A stretch of 64,000 nt of DNA from Lysobacter stagni (GCF_030053425.1 NZ_JASGBI010000001.1:2054001-2118000), one strand, 5' to 3'. Shown: positions 25,630 through 34,493, counted from the stretch's first letter. Made by a program: numbers and translations. The notes: a model not told the origin generated them from the sequence alone.

Positions 25630-28080
25630 GTGAATCCGCAACACAGCCGCCTGTTCCGTGCTGTCCGCACCTCGTTGTTCCTGACCGGCGGCCTGATGGC
25701 CAGCGGTTTCGCCTTCGCCCAGCAGACGCCGCCGGTGACGGGCGAGCCGGAAACTCCTGCCGAGAACCGCGCCGAAGGCACGGGCAAGGCCAAGACGCTG
25801 GAAACCGTCTCCGTGCTGGGTTCGCGCCGCGTGCAGCGCTCGTCCGACACGGCCTCGATGTCGCCGGTGGACGTGCTGCCGATGAACGAGGTCGCCCAGA
25901 CCGGCGCCCAGTTCGACCTGGCGCAGACGCTGCAGTACGCCTCGCCCTCGTTCACCTCGACCCGCCAGACCGGTGCCGACGGTGCCGACCTGGTCGACGG
26001 CGCCGCGCTGCGCGGCCTGGGTTCGGACCAGACCCTGGTGCTGGTCAACGGCAAGCGTCGCCACACGGTCTCGCTGGTGAACCTGTTCGGCGCGCGCAAC
26101 CGCGGCAACACCGGTACCGACCTCAACTCGATCCCCGTGATGGCGATCGACGCGGTCGAAGTGCTGCGCGATGGCGCGGCCGCGCAGTACGGCTCCGATG
26201 CCATCGCCGGCGTCATGAACATCTCGCTCAAGCGCAGCAAGGGCTGTGAAGCGGTCGCCGGCTACGGCGAATACACCCGCGGCGACGGCGAGAACTGGCT
26301 GGCCAGCGCGTACTGCGGTGCCGAACTGGCCACTGGCGGCATGATCTCGATCACCGGCGAGTGGCAGGACCGCGGTCGTTCGGACCGTTCCGAACCCAAG
26401 GGCAGCCCGCGCATCATCGGCGACTCGGAAGTGACCAACCGTACCGTCTACCTCAACGGCGACTCGCCGCTGGGCGAGTCGGCCGAGGTGTACTTCACCG
26501 CCGGCATGCAGGACCGCGATGCGTCCTCGGCCGCGTTCGCGCGTGAAGGCATCGGTTCGGAGGACATCCCGTCGCGCAACTCGGCGGCCATGTACCCCGA
26601 CGGCTTCGTGCCCTTCATCGACGGCGACCTGCAGGACCGCTACGGCATCATCGGCCTGCGCGGCGACGCGGCGCAGTGGCACTGGGATGTCTCGCACACC
26701 TACGGCTACAACGAGCTGCGCTACACCATCAACCACACGCTCAACGCGTCGCTGGCCAACCTGGACCTGCTCACCGGCGGTCGCGGCATCAGCCCCGACA
26801 GCTTCGACGCGGGCGGCTTCTCGTTCGAACAGAACACCACCAACGCCGACGTCTCGCGCTACTTCGACAACGTGCTGAGCGGCCTGAACATCGCCTTCGG
26901 CATCGAGAATCGCGAGGAGCGCTATCGCATCCGCGCCGGCGAGGAAGGCTCGTACCTGGACTACGACGGTGCGGGCGAGGGCGGCAACCCCGGCAGCCAG
27001 GGCTTCCCGGGCTTCCAGCCCAGTGACGTGACCGACAAAGAGCGCGATAGCTGGGCCGGCTACGCGGACGTGGAACTCGATTTCACCGATCGCTTCATGA
27101 TGGGTTTCGCCGCGCGCTACGAGGACTACAGCGACTTCGGCACCACGCTCGACGGCAAGATCTCCGCCGGCTTCCGCGCCAGCGACACCATCCTGCTGCG
27201 CGGCTCGGTCAGCACCGGCTTCCGCGCGCCGTCGCTGCAGCAGAAGTACTTCTCCTCCACCATCACCGACTTCATCAGCGGCGAGCCGGTGGACGTGGTG
27301 ATCGCCTCCAACGACAGCGAACTGGCCCGCCTGGCCGGCGTGCCCAACCTGACCGAGGAAACCTCGCAGAGCGCGACGCTGGGCCTGACCTGGACGCCGC
27401 GCGACAACGTGTCGGTCACGCTGGACCTGTATCGCATCGACATCGACGATCGCGTCGTGCTCAGCGGCGAGTTCGACACCAGCGATCCGGCCATCGGTCC
27501 GATCCTGGAAGCCATGGACGTGGGCCTGGCGCGCTTCTTCTTCAACGCCGTCGACACCAAGACGCAGGGCGCGGACCTCACCGTCACCTACGACTTCGAC
27601 TGGGCCGACGCGCACTGGAGCACCTACCTGGGCGCGAACTACAACAAGACCGAGGTCACCCGCGTCAACACGCCGCCGGCGCTGGTCGGCCGCGAGGACG
27701 TGCTGCTGCCCGAACGCGACGAGCTGTTCATCGAGAACGGCGCCCCGCGCAGCAAGGCGGTGCTGGGCGTGAACTACGAGCGCGGCCCGTGGGAAGCCGA
27801 CGCCAAGGCCATCTACTTCGGCGAGCAGGAGCTGGGCACCTTCTCCGGCACCGCCGCCGGCGTGCCCAACCAGCACTACGCCACCAAGGCCTCGGCGGAC
27901 GTCAGCCTGACCTACGCCTTCACCGAGAACACCAAGTTCACGGTCGGCGGCGCCAACGTCTTCGACACCTTCCCGACCCGTCAGAATCCCGACGAGACCG
28001 ACAACGGCCACGTGTTCGAAAGCGTGCAGTTCGGCCTCAACGGCGCGTCGTGGTACGTGCGACTGTGGCACCGCTTCTGA
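25630..28080 (+). CDS. TonB-dependent outer-membrane receptor
   Basis: This 816-residue protein is a TonB-dependent receptor. It has a signal peptide (cleavage after AFA), a TonB-box-like region (LETVSVLGSRR), and a plug domain at about residues 60-190. Plug features are DLAQTLQYASPSFTSTRQTG, LRGLGSDQTLVLVNGKRRHT and IDAVEVLRDGAAAQYGSDAI. A 22-stranded barrel follows and ends in Phe (WYVRLWHRF). It imports a large or scarce ligand using proton-motive force through TonB. The ligand is not evident and no transporter or sigma/anti-sigma pair flanks it. The start is GTG 25630, supported by GGGGAGAGAGA just upstream. Confidence 0.95.
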   Translation: MNPQHSRLFRAVRTSLFLTGGLMASGFAFAQQTPPVTGEPETPAENRAEGTGKAKTLETVSVLGSRRVQRSSDTASMSPVDVLPMNEVAQTGAQFDLAQTLQYASPSFTSTRQTGADGADLVDGAALRGLGSDQTLVLVNGKRRHTVSLVNLFGARNRGNTGTDLNSIPVMAIDAVEVLRDGAAAQYGSDAIAGVMNISLKRSKGCEAVAGYGEYTRGDGENWLASAYCGAELATGGMISITGEWQDRGRSDRSEPKGSPRIIGDSEVTNRTVYLNGDSPLGESAEVYFTAGMQDRDASSAAFAREGIGSEDIPSRNSAAMYPDGFVPFIDGDLQDRYGIIGLRGDAAQWHWDVSHTYGYNELRYTINHTLNASLANLDLLTGGRGISPDSFDAGGFSFEQNTTNADVSRYFDNVLSGLNIAFGIENREERYRIRAGEEGSYLDYDGAGEGGNPGSQGFPGFQPSDVTDKERDSWAGYADVELDFTDRFMMGFAARYEDYSDFGTTLDGKISAGFRASDTILLRGSVSTGFRAPSLQQKYFSSTITDFISGEPVDVVIASNDSELARLAGVPNLTEETSQSATLGLTWTPRDNVSVTLDLYRIDIDDRVVLSGEFDTSDPAIGPILEAMDVGLARFFFNAVDTKTQGADLTVTYDFDWADAHWSTYLGANYNKTEVTRVNTPPALVGREDVLLPERDELFIENGAPRSKAVLGVNYERGPWEADAKAIYFGEQELGTFSGTAAGVPNQHYATKASADVSLTYAFTENTKFTVGGANVFDTFPTRQNPDETDNGHVFESVQFGLNGASWYVRLWHRF

Positions 28081-28133
28081 TCGCGTGATTCCGGTGAAGA
28101 CCTGATGCAGTATGGCGATGAGGTGCGCCTGAC

Positions 28134-28472
28134 ATGAGCAACGCCCTCATCGCCCATCTGCACGACCTGCTCGATCCCCTCGGCGCGGTCACCACGCGCC
28201 CGATGTTCGGCGGGCACGGCGTGTACCTGGACGGCGTGATGATCGGCGTGATCATGGAGGACGCGCTGTACCTGAAGGTCGATGCGGAAACGCGGCTCCA
28301 CTTCGAGGCCGCCGGCAGCCAGCCCTATGTCTACCTGGGGCAGGAAGCGCCGATCACGATGAGTTACTGGCTCGTACCCGACGAGGCGATGGAATCGGCC
28401 CAGGCGATGCGCCCCTGGGCCGAGCTCGCACGCGCGGCGGCGCTGCGCTCGGGACGGACGAAGAAACGCTGA
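28134..28472 (+). CDS. TfoX N-terminal-domain protein
   Basis: This 112-residue protein corresponds to the N-terminal domain of TfoX/Sxy: LLDPLGAVTTRPMFGGHGVY, then a beta region with KVDAETR and YLGQEAPITMSYWLVPDEAM. Full TfoX promotes competence gene expression in some gammaproteobacteria, but proteins with only this domain are widespread and their role is unclear. It ends with a basic tail (SGRTKKR). It lies 53 bases after the TonB receptor in the same direction and could be read through from it. Confidence 0.88.
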   Translation: MSNALIAHLHDLLDPLGAVTTRPMFGGHGVYLDGVMIGVIMEDALYLKVDAETRLHFEAAGSQPYVYLGQEAPITMSYWLVPDEAMESAQAMRPWAELARAAALRSGRTKKR

Positions 28473-28600
28473 GGCGGCTCGGCGGGGGGCTGAGCGGTCC
28501 CGCGTGGATCCATCGAAGGACCGTGTCGAATCCGGGCCTGTCCGTTCGTCGAATGCAGGAAGGCCGCAATAACGCCGGCCGAATCCGACGAGGAGACCTC

Positions 28601-29188
28601 ATGCCTGCTTCGCGTACCGTGTTCCACGCCCTGTTGGCCGCCCTGGCCAGTGTGTCCGCGCCGGCCATCGCCGCGCCCGCCGTCTACGAGATCGACCCCG
28701 CGCACACCTTCCCCAGCTTCGAGGCCGACCACATGGGGATTTCGACCTGGCGCGGCAAGTTCAACAGCAGCCATGGCGAGATCGGCCTGGACAAGGCCGC
28801 CGGGACCGGCACGGTGAAGGTGGTCATCGACACCGCCAGCATCGACTTCGGCCTGGATGCCATGAACGACAAGGCCCGCAGCGCGGAACTGTTCGATACC
28901 GCGAAGTTCCCGGAGGCCACCTACGTAGGAACGCTGGTGGATTTCCGCGACGGCGCGCCGACGAAGGTGCGCGGCGAGCTGACGCTGCACGGCGTGACGC
29001 GGCCGCTGGAGCTGCGCATCGACCGCTTCAAGTGCATGCCGCATCCGATGAACAAGCGCGACTGGTGCGGCGCCGATGCGCAGGCGACGTTCCGTCGCGA
29101 CGAGTTCGGCATCGACGCCGGCAAGGACTACGGCTTCGACATGAACGTGACCCTGCGCATACAGGCCGAAGCCACGCGCAGGCCCTGA
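28601..29188 (+). CDS. YceI-family periplasmic protein
   Basis: This 195-residue protein has a signal peptide (cleavage after IAA) and a full YceI lipocalin-like beta barrel. Characteristic features are VYEIDPAHTFPSFEADHMGI at the mature start, FNSSHGEIGLDK, and the late strand VRGELTLHGVTRPLELRI. YceI proteins bind amphiphilic isoprenoids such as ubiquinone analogues and respond to stress or pH in some species. AGGAGA precedes ATG 28601 and settles the start. Confidence 0.93.
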   Translation: MPASRTVFHALLAALASVSAPAIAAPAVYEIDPAHTFPSFEADHMGISTWRGKFNSSHGEIGLDKAAGTGTVKVVIDTASIDFGLDAMNDKARSAELFDTAKFPEATYVGTLVDFRDGAPTKVRGELTLHGVTRPLELRIDRFKCMPHPMNKRDWCGADAQATFRRDEFGIDAGKDYGFDMNVTLRIQAEATRRP

Positions 29189-29260
29189 GCTTTGCGCTGC
29201 GCTAACGACCCGTGCCCCACCATGCGGCACGTGCCGCACACAACGAAGGAGTGAACAACG

Positions 29261-29629
29261 ATGGCGTTCTATGTGGATGGTTTCGTCCTGCCCGTTCCGA
29301 AGGACAACCTGGACGCGTACAAGAAGCTCGCACGCCTGGCCAGCAAGATCTGGCTGGAATACGGAGCGCTGGAATACCACGAGTGCGTCGCCGACGACGT
29401 GCAGCCGGGCAAGGTCACGTCCTTCCCGCAGTCGGTGAAGCTCAAGCCCGACGAGGTCGTGGTGTTCTCGTGGATCGTCTACAAGTCGCGCAGGTCGCGC
29501 GACAAGATCAATGCGCAGGTGATGAAGGATCCGCGCCTGGCCGGCATGGACCCCAAGTCGCTGCCCTTCGATGGCAAGCGCATGTTCTGGGGCGGTTTCA
29601 AACCCATCGTGTCGAAGGTCGCCGAATAA
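29261..29629 (+). CDS. DUF1428 (YbaA-like) protein
   Basis: This 122-residue DUF1428 protein has a ferredoxin-like dimeric alpha/beta-barrel fold: YVDGFVLPVPKDNLDAYKKL, then WLEYGALEYHECVADDV and the C-terminal FDGKRMFWGGFKPIV. The fold class is shared with the DGPF (YCII) proteins of the adjacent sigma-factor cluster, with which it is convergent (6-base gap). The biochemical function is unknown. AAGGAG lies 8 bases before the start. Confidence 0.92.
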   Translation: MAFYVDGFVLPVPKDNLDAYKKLARLASKIWLEYGALEYHECVADDVQPGKVTSFPQSVKLKPDEVVVFSWIVYKSRRSRDKINAQVMKDPRLAGMDPKSLPFDGKRMFWGGFKPIVSKVAE

Positions 29630-29635
29630 GCCTGG

Positions 29636-30916
29636 TCAGCCAGCCGCCGCGCACTCCGCGGCGCGCTGGCGCAGCAGTGCCTGTTCGCGCGCGTTGCGGG
29701 TCATCCGCGCAGCGCGTTCGAACTCGCCACGCGCTTCGTCCAGGCGGCCGAGCTTCTTCAGCAGGTCGCCGCGCACGCTGGGCAGCAGGTGGTAGTCCTT
29801 CAGTGCGGGATCGGTCGTCAGTGTGTCCACCAGCGCCAGGCCCGCGGCCGGGCCGAATACCATCGACAGCGCCACCGCGCGGTTGAGTTCGATGATGGGC
29901 GAGGGTGTCAGTCGCCCGAGGGCGGCGTACAGACCGACGATGGCGGTCCAGTCGGTTTCCTCCGCGGTCACCGCGCGTGCGTGGCAGGCGGCGATGGCGG
30001 CCTGCAGCGTGTAGGGGCCGCGCCCCGTTCCGCGCGACGTGCTCAACTTCTCCGCGCGCTCCAGCGCGGTCAGTCCACGGTGGATCAACAACTGATCCCA
30101 GCGCGCTCGGTTCTGTTCGAGCAGCAGCACCGGTTCGCCATCGGGTCCCACGCGCGCGGCCGAACGCGAGGCCTGGATTTCCATCAGCGCGACCAGGCCG
30201 TGCACTTCGGGTTCCTTCGGCATCAGCTCGGCGAGGATGCGGCCCAGGCGCAGCGCGTCTTCGCACAGGCCGGGGCGCATCCAGTCGTCGCCCGCGGTGG
30301 CGGAGTAGCCCTCGTTGAAGATCAGGTAGATCACCGCGAGCACCGACGACAGGCGCTCGGCCAGGTCGTCGCCGCGCGGCACTTCGTACGGCACCTGCTT
30401 CTCGGCGAGCGTGCGCTTGGCACGCACGATGCGCTGGGCGATGGTGGGTTCCGGCGCGAGGAACGCGCGCGCGATCTCGTCCGTGGTGAGGCCGCCGAGC
30501 AGGCGCAGTGTCAGCGCCACCTGCGCCTGCGTGGGCAGCACGGGATGGCAGGCGGTGAACACCAGGCGCAGCAGGTCGTCGCCGAAGGGATCGTCGAGCG
30601 CGTCCAGGTGCGCGTCATCCGCATGTTCCTGTTCAGCCTCAAGCTCGCGTGCGATCTCCTCGTGCTTGCGCTGCAGCAGCTTGCCACGCCGCAGGCGATC
30701 GATCGCGCGGTGCTTGGCGGTGGCCATGAGCCACGCGCCAGGCTGGTCGGGTACGCCGCTTTGCGGCCATTTCTCCAGCGCCGCGACCAGCGCGTCCTGC
30801 GCCAGTTCCTCGGCCAGGCCCACGTCGCGCAGCATGCGCGCGAGCGAGGCGATGAGCCGGGCCGATTCGATGCGCCAGACAGCATCGATGGTGCGGTGGA
30901 TGTCGGTCGCCGTCAT
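29636..30916 (-). CDS. ECF42-type sigma factor with TPR-like C-terminal extension
   Basis: This 426-residue sigma factor has region 2 at about residues 12-75 (LVAALEKWPQSGVPDQPGAW, then KHRAIDRLRRG) and region 4 at about 118-175 (QAQVALTLRLLGGLTTDEIA). A 240-residue extension of the DUF6596/TPR type follows (IYLIFNEGYSATAGDDWMRP, ending HLLPSVRGDLLKKLGRLDEA). This architecture plus neighbouring DGPF-protein genes defines group ECF42. These sigma factors have no anti-sigma factor, and the extension is thought to control activity. It is the last gene of a co-directional cluster and starts 53 bases after the SRPBCC gene. Confidence 0.92.
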   Translation of the reverse strand: MTATDIHRTIDAVWRIESARLIASLARMLRDVGLAEELAQDALVAALEKWPQSGVPDQPGAWLMATAKHRAIDRLRRGKLLQRKHEEIARELEAEQEHADDAHLDALDDPFGDDLLRLVFTACHPVLPTQAQVALTLRLLGGLTTDEIARAFLAPEPTIAQRIVRAKRTLAEKQVPYEVPRGDDLAERLSSVLAVIYLIFNEGYSATAGDDWMRPGLCEDALRLGRILAELMPKEPEVHGLVALMEIQASRSAARVGPDGEPVLLLEQNRARWDQLLIHRGLTALERAEKLSTSRGTGRGPYTLQAAIAACHARAVTAEETDWTAIVGLYAALGRLTPSPIIELNRAVALSMVFGPAAGLALVDTLTTDPALKDYHLLPSVRGDLLKKLGRLDEARGEFERAARMTRNAREQALLRQRAAECAAAG

Positions 30917-30969
30917 GGCGACGGATCACACCACCGCGACCGCTCCGGTGCAAGTGCGAGAGGACGTGC

Positions 30970-31503
30970 TCAGGGACGGACCTCGGTCAGCTGCTTCAGG
31001 TTCTGCAGGCCTTCCTCGAAGTCCTTGCCGATCATCCGGTCCAGGTTGAACACAAGTCCGAACAGCTTGCCCAGGTAGGGCTGCGGCCCGTGCATCGACC
31101 ACGTGACGCGGGTGGCATCGCCTTCCGGCACCAGCGTGAACTCGGCGATGTTGTGCGCTTCCATCGGGCGGCTGAAATCCAGCTGGATCGTCACGTTGGA
31201 GCCCGGCGTGGCCTGCACGATCTCCATGCGACCGGCGCCGGCCTTGTCGTTGCCGTCCCAGCGGTACGTCGCGCCGACGCCCTGCGCGGCGCCGTCGATC
31301 TGGCGCGTCATCGCCGGATCGAGCTTCTCGTAGGGCGACCACGCGCGCCAGCGCTGGAAGTCGTTGATCTGTTCGAAGATGCGCTGCGGCGGTGCCTGGA
31401 TGAGCGCGCTGCGCTCGACGCGGAACGTGTTGGGCATCAGGGCGGCCGTCACGAGGACGGCGATGACGATGGCCACGACGACCATGGCGATGATCTTGAG
31501 CAT
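30970..31503 (-). CDS. Membrane-anchored SRPBCC (polyketide-cyclase-like) protein
   Basis: This 177-residue protein has an N-terminal transmembrane helix (residues about 4-22) followed by a START/SRPBCC domain. The domain shows VERSALIQAPPQRIFEQIND, FQRWRAWSPYEKLDPAM, and the final helix GLVFNLDRMIGKDFEEGL. SRPBCC proteins hold hydrophobic ligands in a deep cavity. Proteins of this type are frequent in ECF42 clusters, usually soluble; here the domain would face the periplasm. It follows the first DGPF gene by 11 bases. Confidence 0.88.
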   Translation of the reverse strand: MLKIIAMVVVAIVIAVLVTAALMPNTFRVERSALIQAPPQRIFEQINDFQRWRAWSPYEKLDPAMTRQIDGAAQGVGATYRWDGNDKAGAGRMEIVQATPGSNVTIQLDFSRPMEAHNIAEFTLVPEGDATRVTWSMHGPQPYLGKLFGLVFNLDRMIGKDFEEGLQNLKQLTEVRP

Positions 31504-31514
31504 GGAGCGGTTCC

Positions 31515-31937
31515 TCAGTTGTTCCGTTGGGTGGATTGCTGCATCCGTTCGAAGCCCGCCGCGGCTTCCTGCACGTCGTCTGGGAAGTCGGCGAACTCCT
31601 GCACTTGTCGCACTTCGATGACCTCGTTCTCCGAGGCCGGGCAGCGCGAGGCCCAGGCGATGGCTTCCTCGCGCGATTTCACCTGGATCATCCAGTAGCC
31701 GCCGAGCACTTCCTTGGCTTCGGAAAACGGGCCGTCGCTGACATGCGCGCGGCCGCCTTCGAAGCTCACGCGCGCGCCCATCGACGGCGGATGCAGGCCG
31801 TCCAGTGCCAGCAGGACGCCGGCCTTCTGCAACGCCTCGTTGTATTTCATCATCGCGGCGACGCGATCGGCGGGCGGCATGGCGCCGGGCTCGGCGCTTT
31901 CGTATCCCTTGGGGATCATCAGCATCATGAAGCGCAT
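31515..31937 (-). CDS. DGPF-motif YCII-related protein 1
   Basis: This 140-residue YCII-related protein contains the DGPF motif (AHVSDGPFSEAKEVLGGYWM) at about residues 66-85 and begins MRFMMLMIPKGYE. DGPF proteins are the hallmark neighbours and probable targets of ECF42 sigma factors. The fold is a dimeric ferredoxin-like barrel and no reaction is known. ATG 31937 has GGAGAA upstream. A second, diverged DGPF gene begins the cluster. Confidence 0.93.
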   Translation of the reverse strand: MRFMMLMIPKGYESAEPGAMPPADRVAAMMKYNEALQKAGVLLALDGLHPPSMGARVSFEGGRAHVSDGPFSEAKEVLGGYWMIQVKSREEAIAWASRCPASENEVIEVRQVQEFADFPDDVQEAAAGFERMQQSTQRNN

Positions 31938-31963
31938 GGTCGTTCTCCGGTGCGACAGGTGGG

Positions 31964-32368
31964 TCAGCCGGCTTGCGGGGGTTCGCCGCTCATGTGCACG
32001 AACTCCCATTGATGGCCGTCCAGGTCCGCGAAGCCGTGTTCGTACATGAAGCCGTGATCCTGCGGCTCCTTCGGTTGCGCGCCGCCGGCCCTGGCTTTGG
32101 CCACGATCTCGTCCACCGCCGTGCGGCTGTCGAGCGACAGGCAGACGATGGCCTCGGTGGTCTGGTGTGCGTCGGCGACGGGCTTCCTGGTGAAGCCGGC
32201 GAAGAATGGTTCGTCCAGCAGCATCACGTAGATGGTGTCGCTGACGACCATGCACGCGCCCTGCTCGTTGGTGTAGGTGGGGTTGAAGGAATAGCCGAGC
32301 GATTCGAAGAACGCTTTGGAGCGCGGCAGGTTCTTGCAGGGAAGATTGACGAAGATCTGGGTGGGCAT
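31964..32368 (-). CDS. VOC-family protein (glyoxalase/bleomycin-resistance fold)
   Basis: This 134-residue protein has the vicinal-oxygen-chelate fold of two paired beta-alpha-beta-beta-beta modules: IFVNLPCKNLPRSKAFFESL and FADLDGHQWEFVHM, where the final Glu is a usual metal ligand position. Members range from glyoxalases to dioxygenases, and no substrate is visible. It lies inside the ECF42 cluster, 26 bases before DGPF gene 1 and after a REP-like element. Confidence 0.9.
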   Translation of the reverse strand: MPTQIFVNLPCKNLPRSKAFFESLGYSFNPTYTNEQGACMVVSDTIYVMLLDEPFFAGFTRKPVADAHQTTEAIVCLSLDSRTAVDEIVAKARAGGAQPKEPQDHGFMYEHGFADLDGHQWEFVHMSGEPPQAG

Positions 32369-32403
32369 GGTTGGGTCCTGTGGTCGTGTGGGTTCTGCTT
32401 CTT

Positions 32404-32509
32404 GCCGTCATTCCCGCGCAGGCGGGAATCTACGTCGAAATACCATCACGTCCTTCGAAGGTCGTGACTTGCCTGAAAGTTGGATTCCCGCCCGCGCGGG
32501 AATGACGGC
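32404..32509. repeat. REP-like inverted pair, CGTCATTCCCGCG family, copy 2
   Basis: Arms at 32404-32430 and 32482-32509 (core CGTCATTCCCGCG) are inverted. They enclose a spacer that, reverse-complemented, matches parts of the element at 21225-21354 (CCAAC.TTCAG and CTTCGAAGG). It is inserted between the two VOC genes of the sigma-factor cluster without breaking either. Confidence 0.78.
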
Positions 32510-32537
32510 AACCATGGATGCTGAAGGTGTGCATGGC

Positions 32538-32951
32538 TCATGCGTCCTTCTCGCAGTTGACCATCCACGGCACGCCGAAGCGGTCGACGAACATGCCGAA
32601 ACGCGCCGACCAGAAGGTCTTGTCCATGGGCATGATCACTTTTCCGCCTTCCGACAGTGCGGCGTACACGCGTTCGGCTTCCGCGACCGAATCCACGTTG
32701 AGCGCGACGGAGCATCCCTTGATGCCCTCGCACGGGTGGTCGGGGACGCTGTCCGAACCCATGAGGGCCTGGTCGCCCACCACCAGATGCGCGTGCATGA
32801 TCCGGTTGCGATGCGTTTCGGGGGCGTGGTCGCATGCTGGCGTGTCGCCGAAGCGGTTGAGTGCTTCGATCGTGCCGCCCAGGCACTGCGCGTAGAAACG
32901 GAAGGCGGCTTCGCACTGGCCGTCGAAACCAAGGTAGGCGTTCAACTTCAT
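32538..32951 (-). CDS. PhnB-like VOC-family protein
   Basis: This 137-residue protein is related to PhnB/3-demethylubiquinone-methyltransferase-like VOC proteins. It begins MKLNAYLGFDGQCEAAFRFY and has LGGTIEALNRFGDTPAC, then the C-terminal KTFWSARFGMFVDRFGVPWM. PhnB-like proteins are common ECF42 neighbours; their enzymatic role is unproven. The start at 32951 is the family start. It follows DGPF gene 2 by 28 bases. Confidence 0.92.
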   Translation of the reverse strand: MKLNAYLGFDGQCEAAFRFYAQCLGGTIEALNRFGDTPACDHAPETHRNRIMHAHLVVGDQALMGSDSVPDHPCEGIKGCSVALNVDSVAEAERVYAALSEGGKVIMPMDKTFWSARFGMFVDRFGVPWMVNCEKDA

Positions 32952-32979
32952 GGCAGGGCTCCTGTCGCGGGGGAGAAAG

Positions 32980-33408
32980 TCACTGCGCGCGCGCGGCGAT
33001 CCGCTCGGCGATGCGTTCCTGCTGGGCGCGCAGTTCCGGCGTGAGCTCGCCGCCACAGGCGTGCGATTCGAATACGCGACGGATCTCCACCTCGCTGCTT
33101 TCGCCGTCGAGGTTGGGGCAGCGCTTCACCCATTCGATCGCTTCCTGCAGCGAGGCGGTCTCGAACAGCCAGTAGCCGGCGATCAGTTCCTTCGTCTCGG
33201 TGAAGGGGCCGTCGATCACGCTGCGGCGGTCGCCGTCGAAGCGCACGCGTGCGCCGTGCGAGCTGGCGTACAGGCCTTCGCCGCCGAGCATCACGCCGGC
33301 CTTGGCCAGCTCCTCGTTGTACTGGCCCATGCGCGTCAGCAGTTCCTCGCTCGGCATCTGGCCGGCTTCGGACTCGGGCGAGGCCTTCACGATCACCATG
33401 AACTTCAT
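32980..33408 (-). CDS. DGPF-motif YCII-related protein 2
   Basis: This 142-residue YCII-related protein carries the DGPF motif in SVIDGPFTETKELIAGYWLF at about residues 63-82 and begins MKFMVIVKASPES. A basic C-terminal tail (RAQQERIAERIAARAQ) distinguishes it from DGPF protein 1. It is the promoter-proximal gene of the ECF42 cluster. ATG 33408 has AAGGAGA upstream. A candidate ECF promoter lies 59-85 bases ahead of the start. Confidence 0.93.
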   Translation of the reverse strand: MKFMVIVKASPESEAGQMPSEELLTRMGQYNEELAKAGVMLGGEGLYASSHGARVRFDGDRRSVIDGPFTETKELIAGYWLFETASLQEAIEWVKRCPNLDGESSEVEIRRVFESHACGGELTPELRAQQERIAERIAARAQ

Positions 33409-33466
33409 CGTCGTCTCCTTTGCAGTGGGGAAGGGAGCGGGCCTGGATGCGCGCTCTTGCAAGGTC

Positions 33467-33493
33467 GACGAACCATGACGGGCGGAATCGACA
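33467..33493 (-). promoter_or_regulatory. Candidate ECF42-dependent promoter
   Basis: On the minus strand, TGTCGA (33493-33488) is followed after 17 bases by CGTC (33470-33467), upstream of DGPF gene 2. I recall the published ECF42 consensus as TGTCGA at -35 and CGAC/CGTC at -10. I did not see TGTCGA before the other genes of the cluster, consistent with one autoregulated operon. Confidence 0.6.
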
Positions 33494-33524
33494 CGCCCGG
33501 TCATCTTTTTTTGGCCGGCGGGCG

Positions 33525-34409
33525 TCAGCCGCGGGCGATGTCCAGCAGCCAGTCCAGCAGGGCCTGGGCCGCCGGCCGCAGGCGACGGTGCGAGGGATAC
33601 ACCGCGTAGTACGACCAGCGCGCGGTGAGGATCGGTCCGGGCAGGCGCACCAGTTGTCCGCGTTCGAGGTACGGCGTGGCGATGCGCGAGCGTGCCAGCG
33701 ATACGCCCAGCCCGTGCACGGCGGCGTTCATGGCATCGGTGGTGTCGCTGAAGGTGAAGCGCTCTTCGAACTTGGCGCCGTGCACGTTCGCGGCACGGAA
33801 CCAGTCGTGCCAGCCCTGGCGCGCGTGGTCGGCGATCAGCGGCTGGCGGGCGATGTCGGCCGGCGTGTGCAGGTTGGGCAGATCCACATAGGCCGGAGAG
33901 GCCACCGGAAACAGCCCTTCGTCCATCAGCAGGTGCGAGGTGAGCCCCGGCCAGTGGCCCGGTCCATGGCGGATGCCCAGGTCGGGGCCGCCGTCGTCGA
34001 AGCGGGTGAGGGCGATCTCGGTGTCCACGCTCAGGCGGATGTGCGGATGGGCGCGCAGGAAGGACGGCAGGCGTGGCAGCAGCCACGTATAGGTAAGCGA
34101 ATGCAGGGTGGTGATGCGCACGCGGTCCTGCTCGTCGCGTGCACCGCCCAGGCTTCGCAGCACGCCTTCCACGTCCGCCAGTGCGCTGCCGGCGGCGTCG
34201 GCCAGCTGGCGCCCCTCCGCGGTCAGCGAGACGCCGCGCGCGTGGCGCTGGAACAGGGCCACGCCCAGGCGCGATTCCAGCTTGCGTACGTGGTGGCTGA
34301 CCGCGCTGGCGGTGAGGTGAAGTTCTTCGGCCGCATGGGCGAAGTTCTGATGCCGCGCGGCCGATTCGAACGCCGTCAGGGCCGGGAGCCAATCCGCACG
34401 AAGCGCCAT
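33525..34409 (-). CDS. LysR-family regulator (GcvA-like)
   Basis: This 294-residue LysR-type regulator has an N-terminal winged HTH at residues 5-65 (LPALTAFESAARHQNFAHAA, then LTASAVSHHVRKLESRLG) and a type-2 periplasmic-binding-like ligand domain at about 90-290 in which VRITTLHSLTYTWLLPRLPS is typical of the GcvA subgroup. It diverges from a cupin gene and probably regulates it and the EamA exporter behind it. A TTCAA-N8-TTGAA palindrome lies in the shared region. Confidence 0.93.
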   Translation of the reverse strand: MALRADWLPALTAFESAARHQNFAHAAEELHLTASAVSHHVRKLESRLGVALFQRHARGVSLTAEGRQLADAAGSALADVEGVLRSLGGARDEQDRVRITTLHSLTYTWLLPRLPSFLRAHPHIRLSVDTEIALTRFDDGGPDLGIRHGPGHWPGLTSHLLMDEGLFPVASPAYVDLPNLHTPADIARQPLIADHARQGWHDWFRAANVHGAKFEERFTFSDTTDAMNAAVHGLGVSLARSRIATPYLERGQLVRLPGPILTARWSYYAVYPSHRRLRPAAQALLDWLLDIARG

Positions 34410-34426
34410 GTGAGCCTCAAACCAGA

Positions 34427-34444
34427 TTCAAGTCTGCCTTTGAA
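34427..34444. promoter_or_regulatory. Candidate LysR-type operator
   Basis: TTCAA-N8-TTGAA is a perfect 5-bp dyad in the 84-base region between the LysR and cupin start codons. LysR regulators usually bind T-N11-A dyads at such positions, and this site satisfies that spacing. The assignment is inferred. Confidence 0.5.
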
Positions 34445-34493
34445 AGTATGCGCTTGTAAGGCGCCGAGCCGTAATCACAATAGGCGTTCCGGC

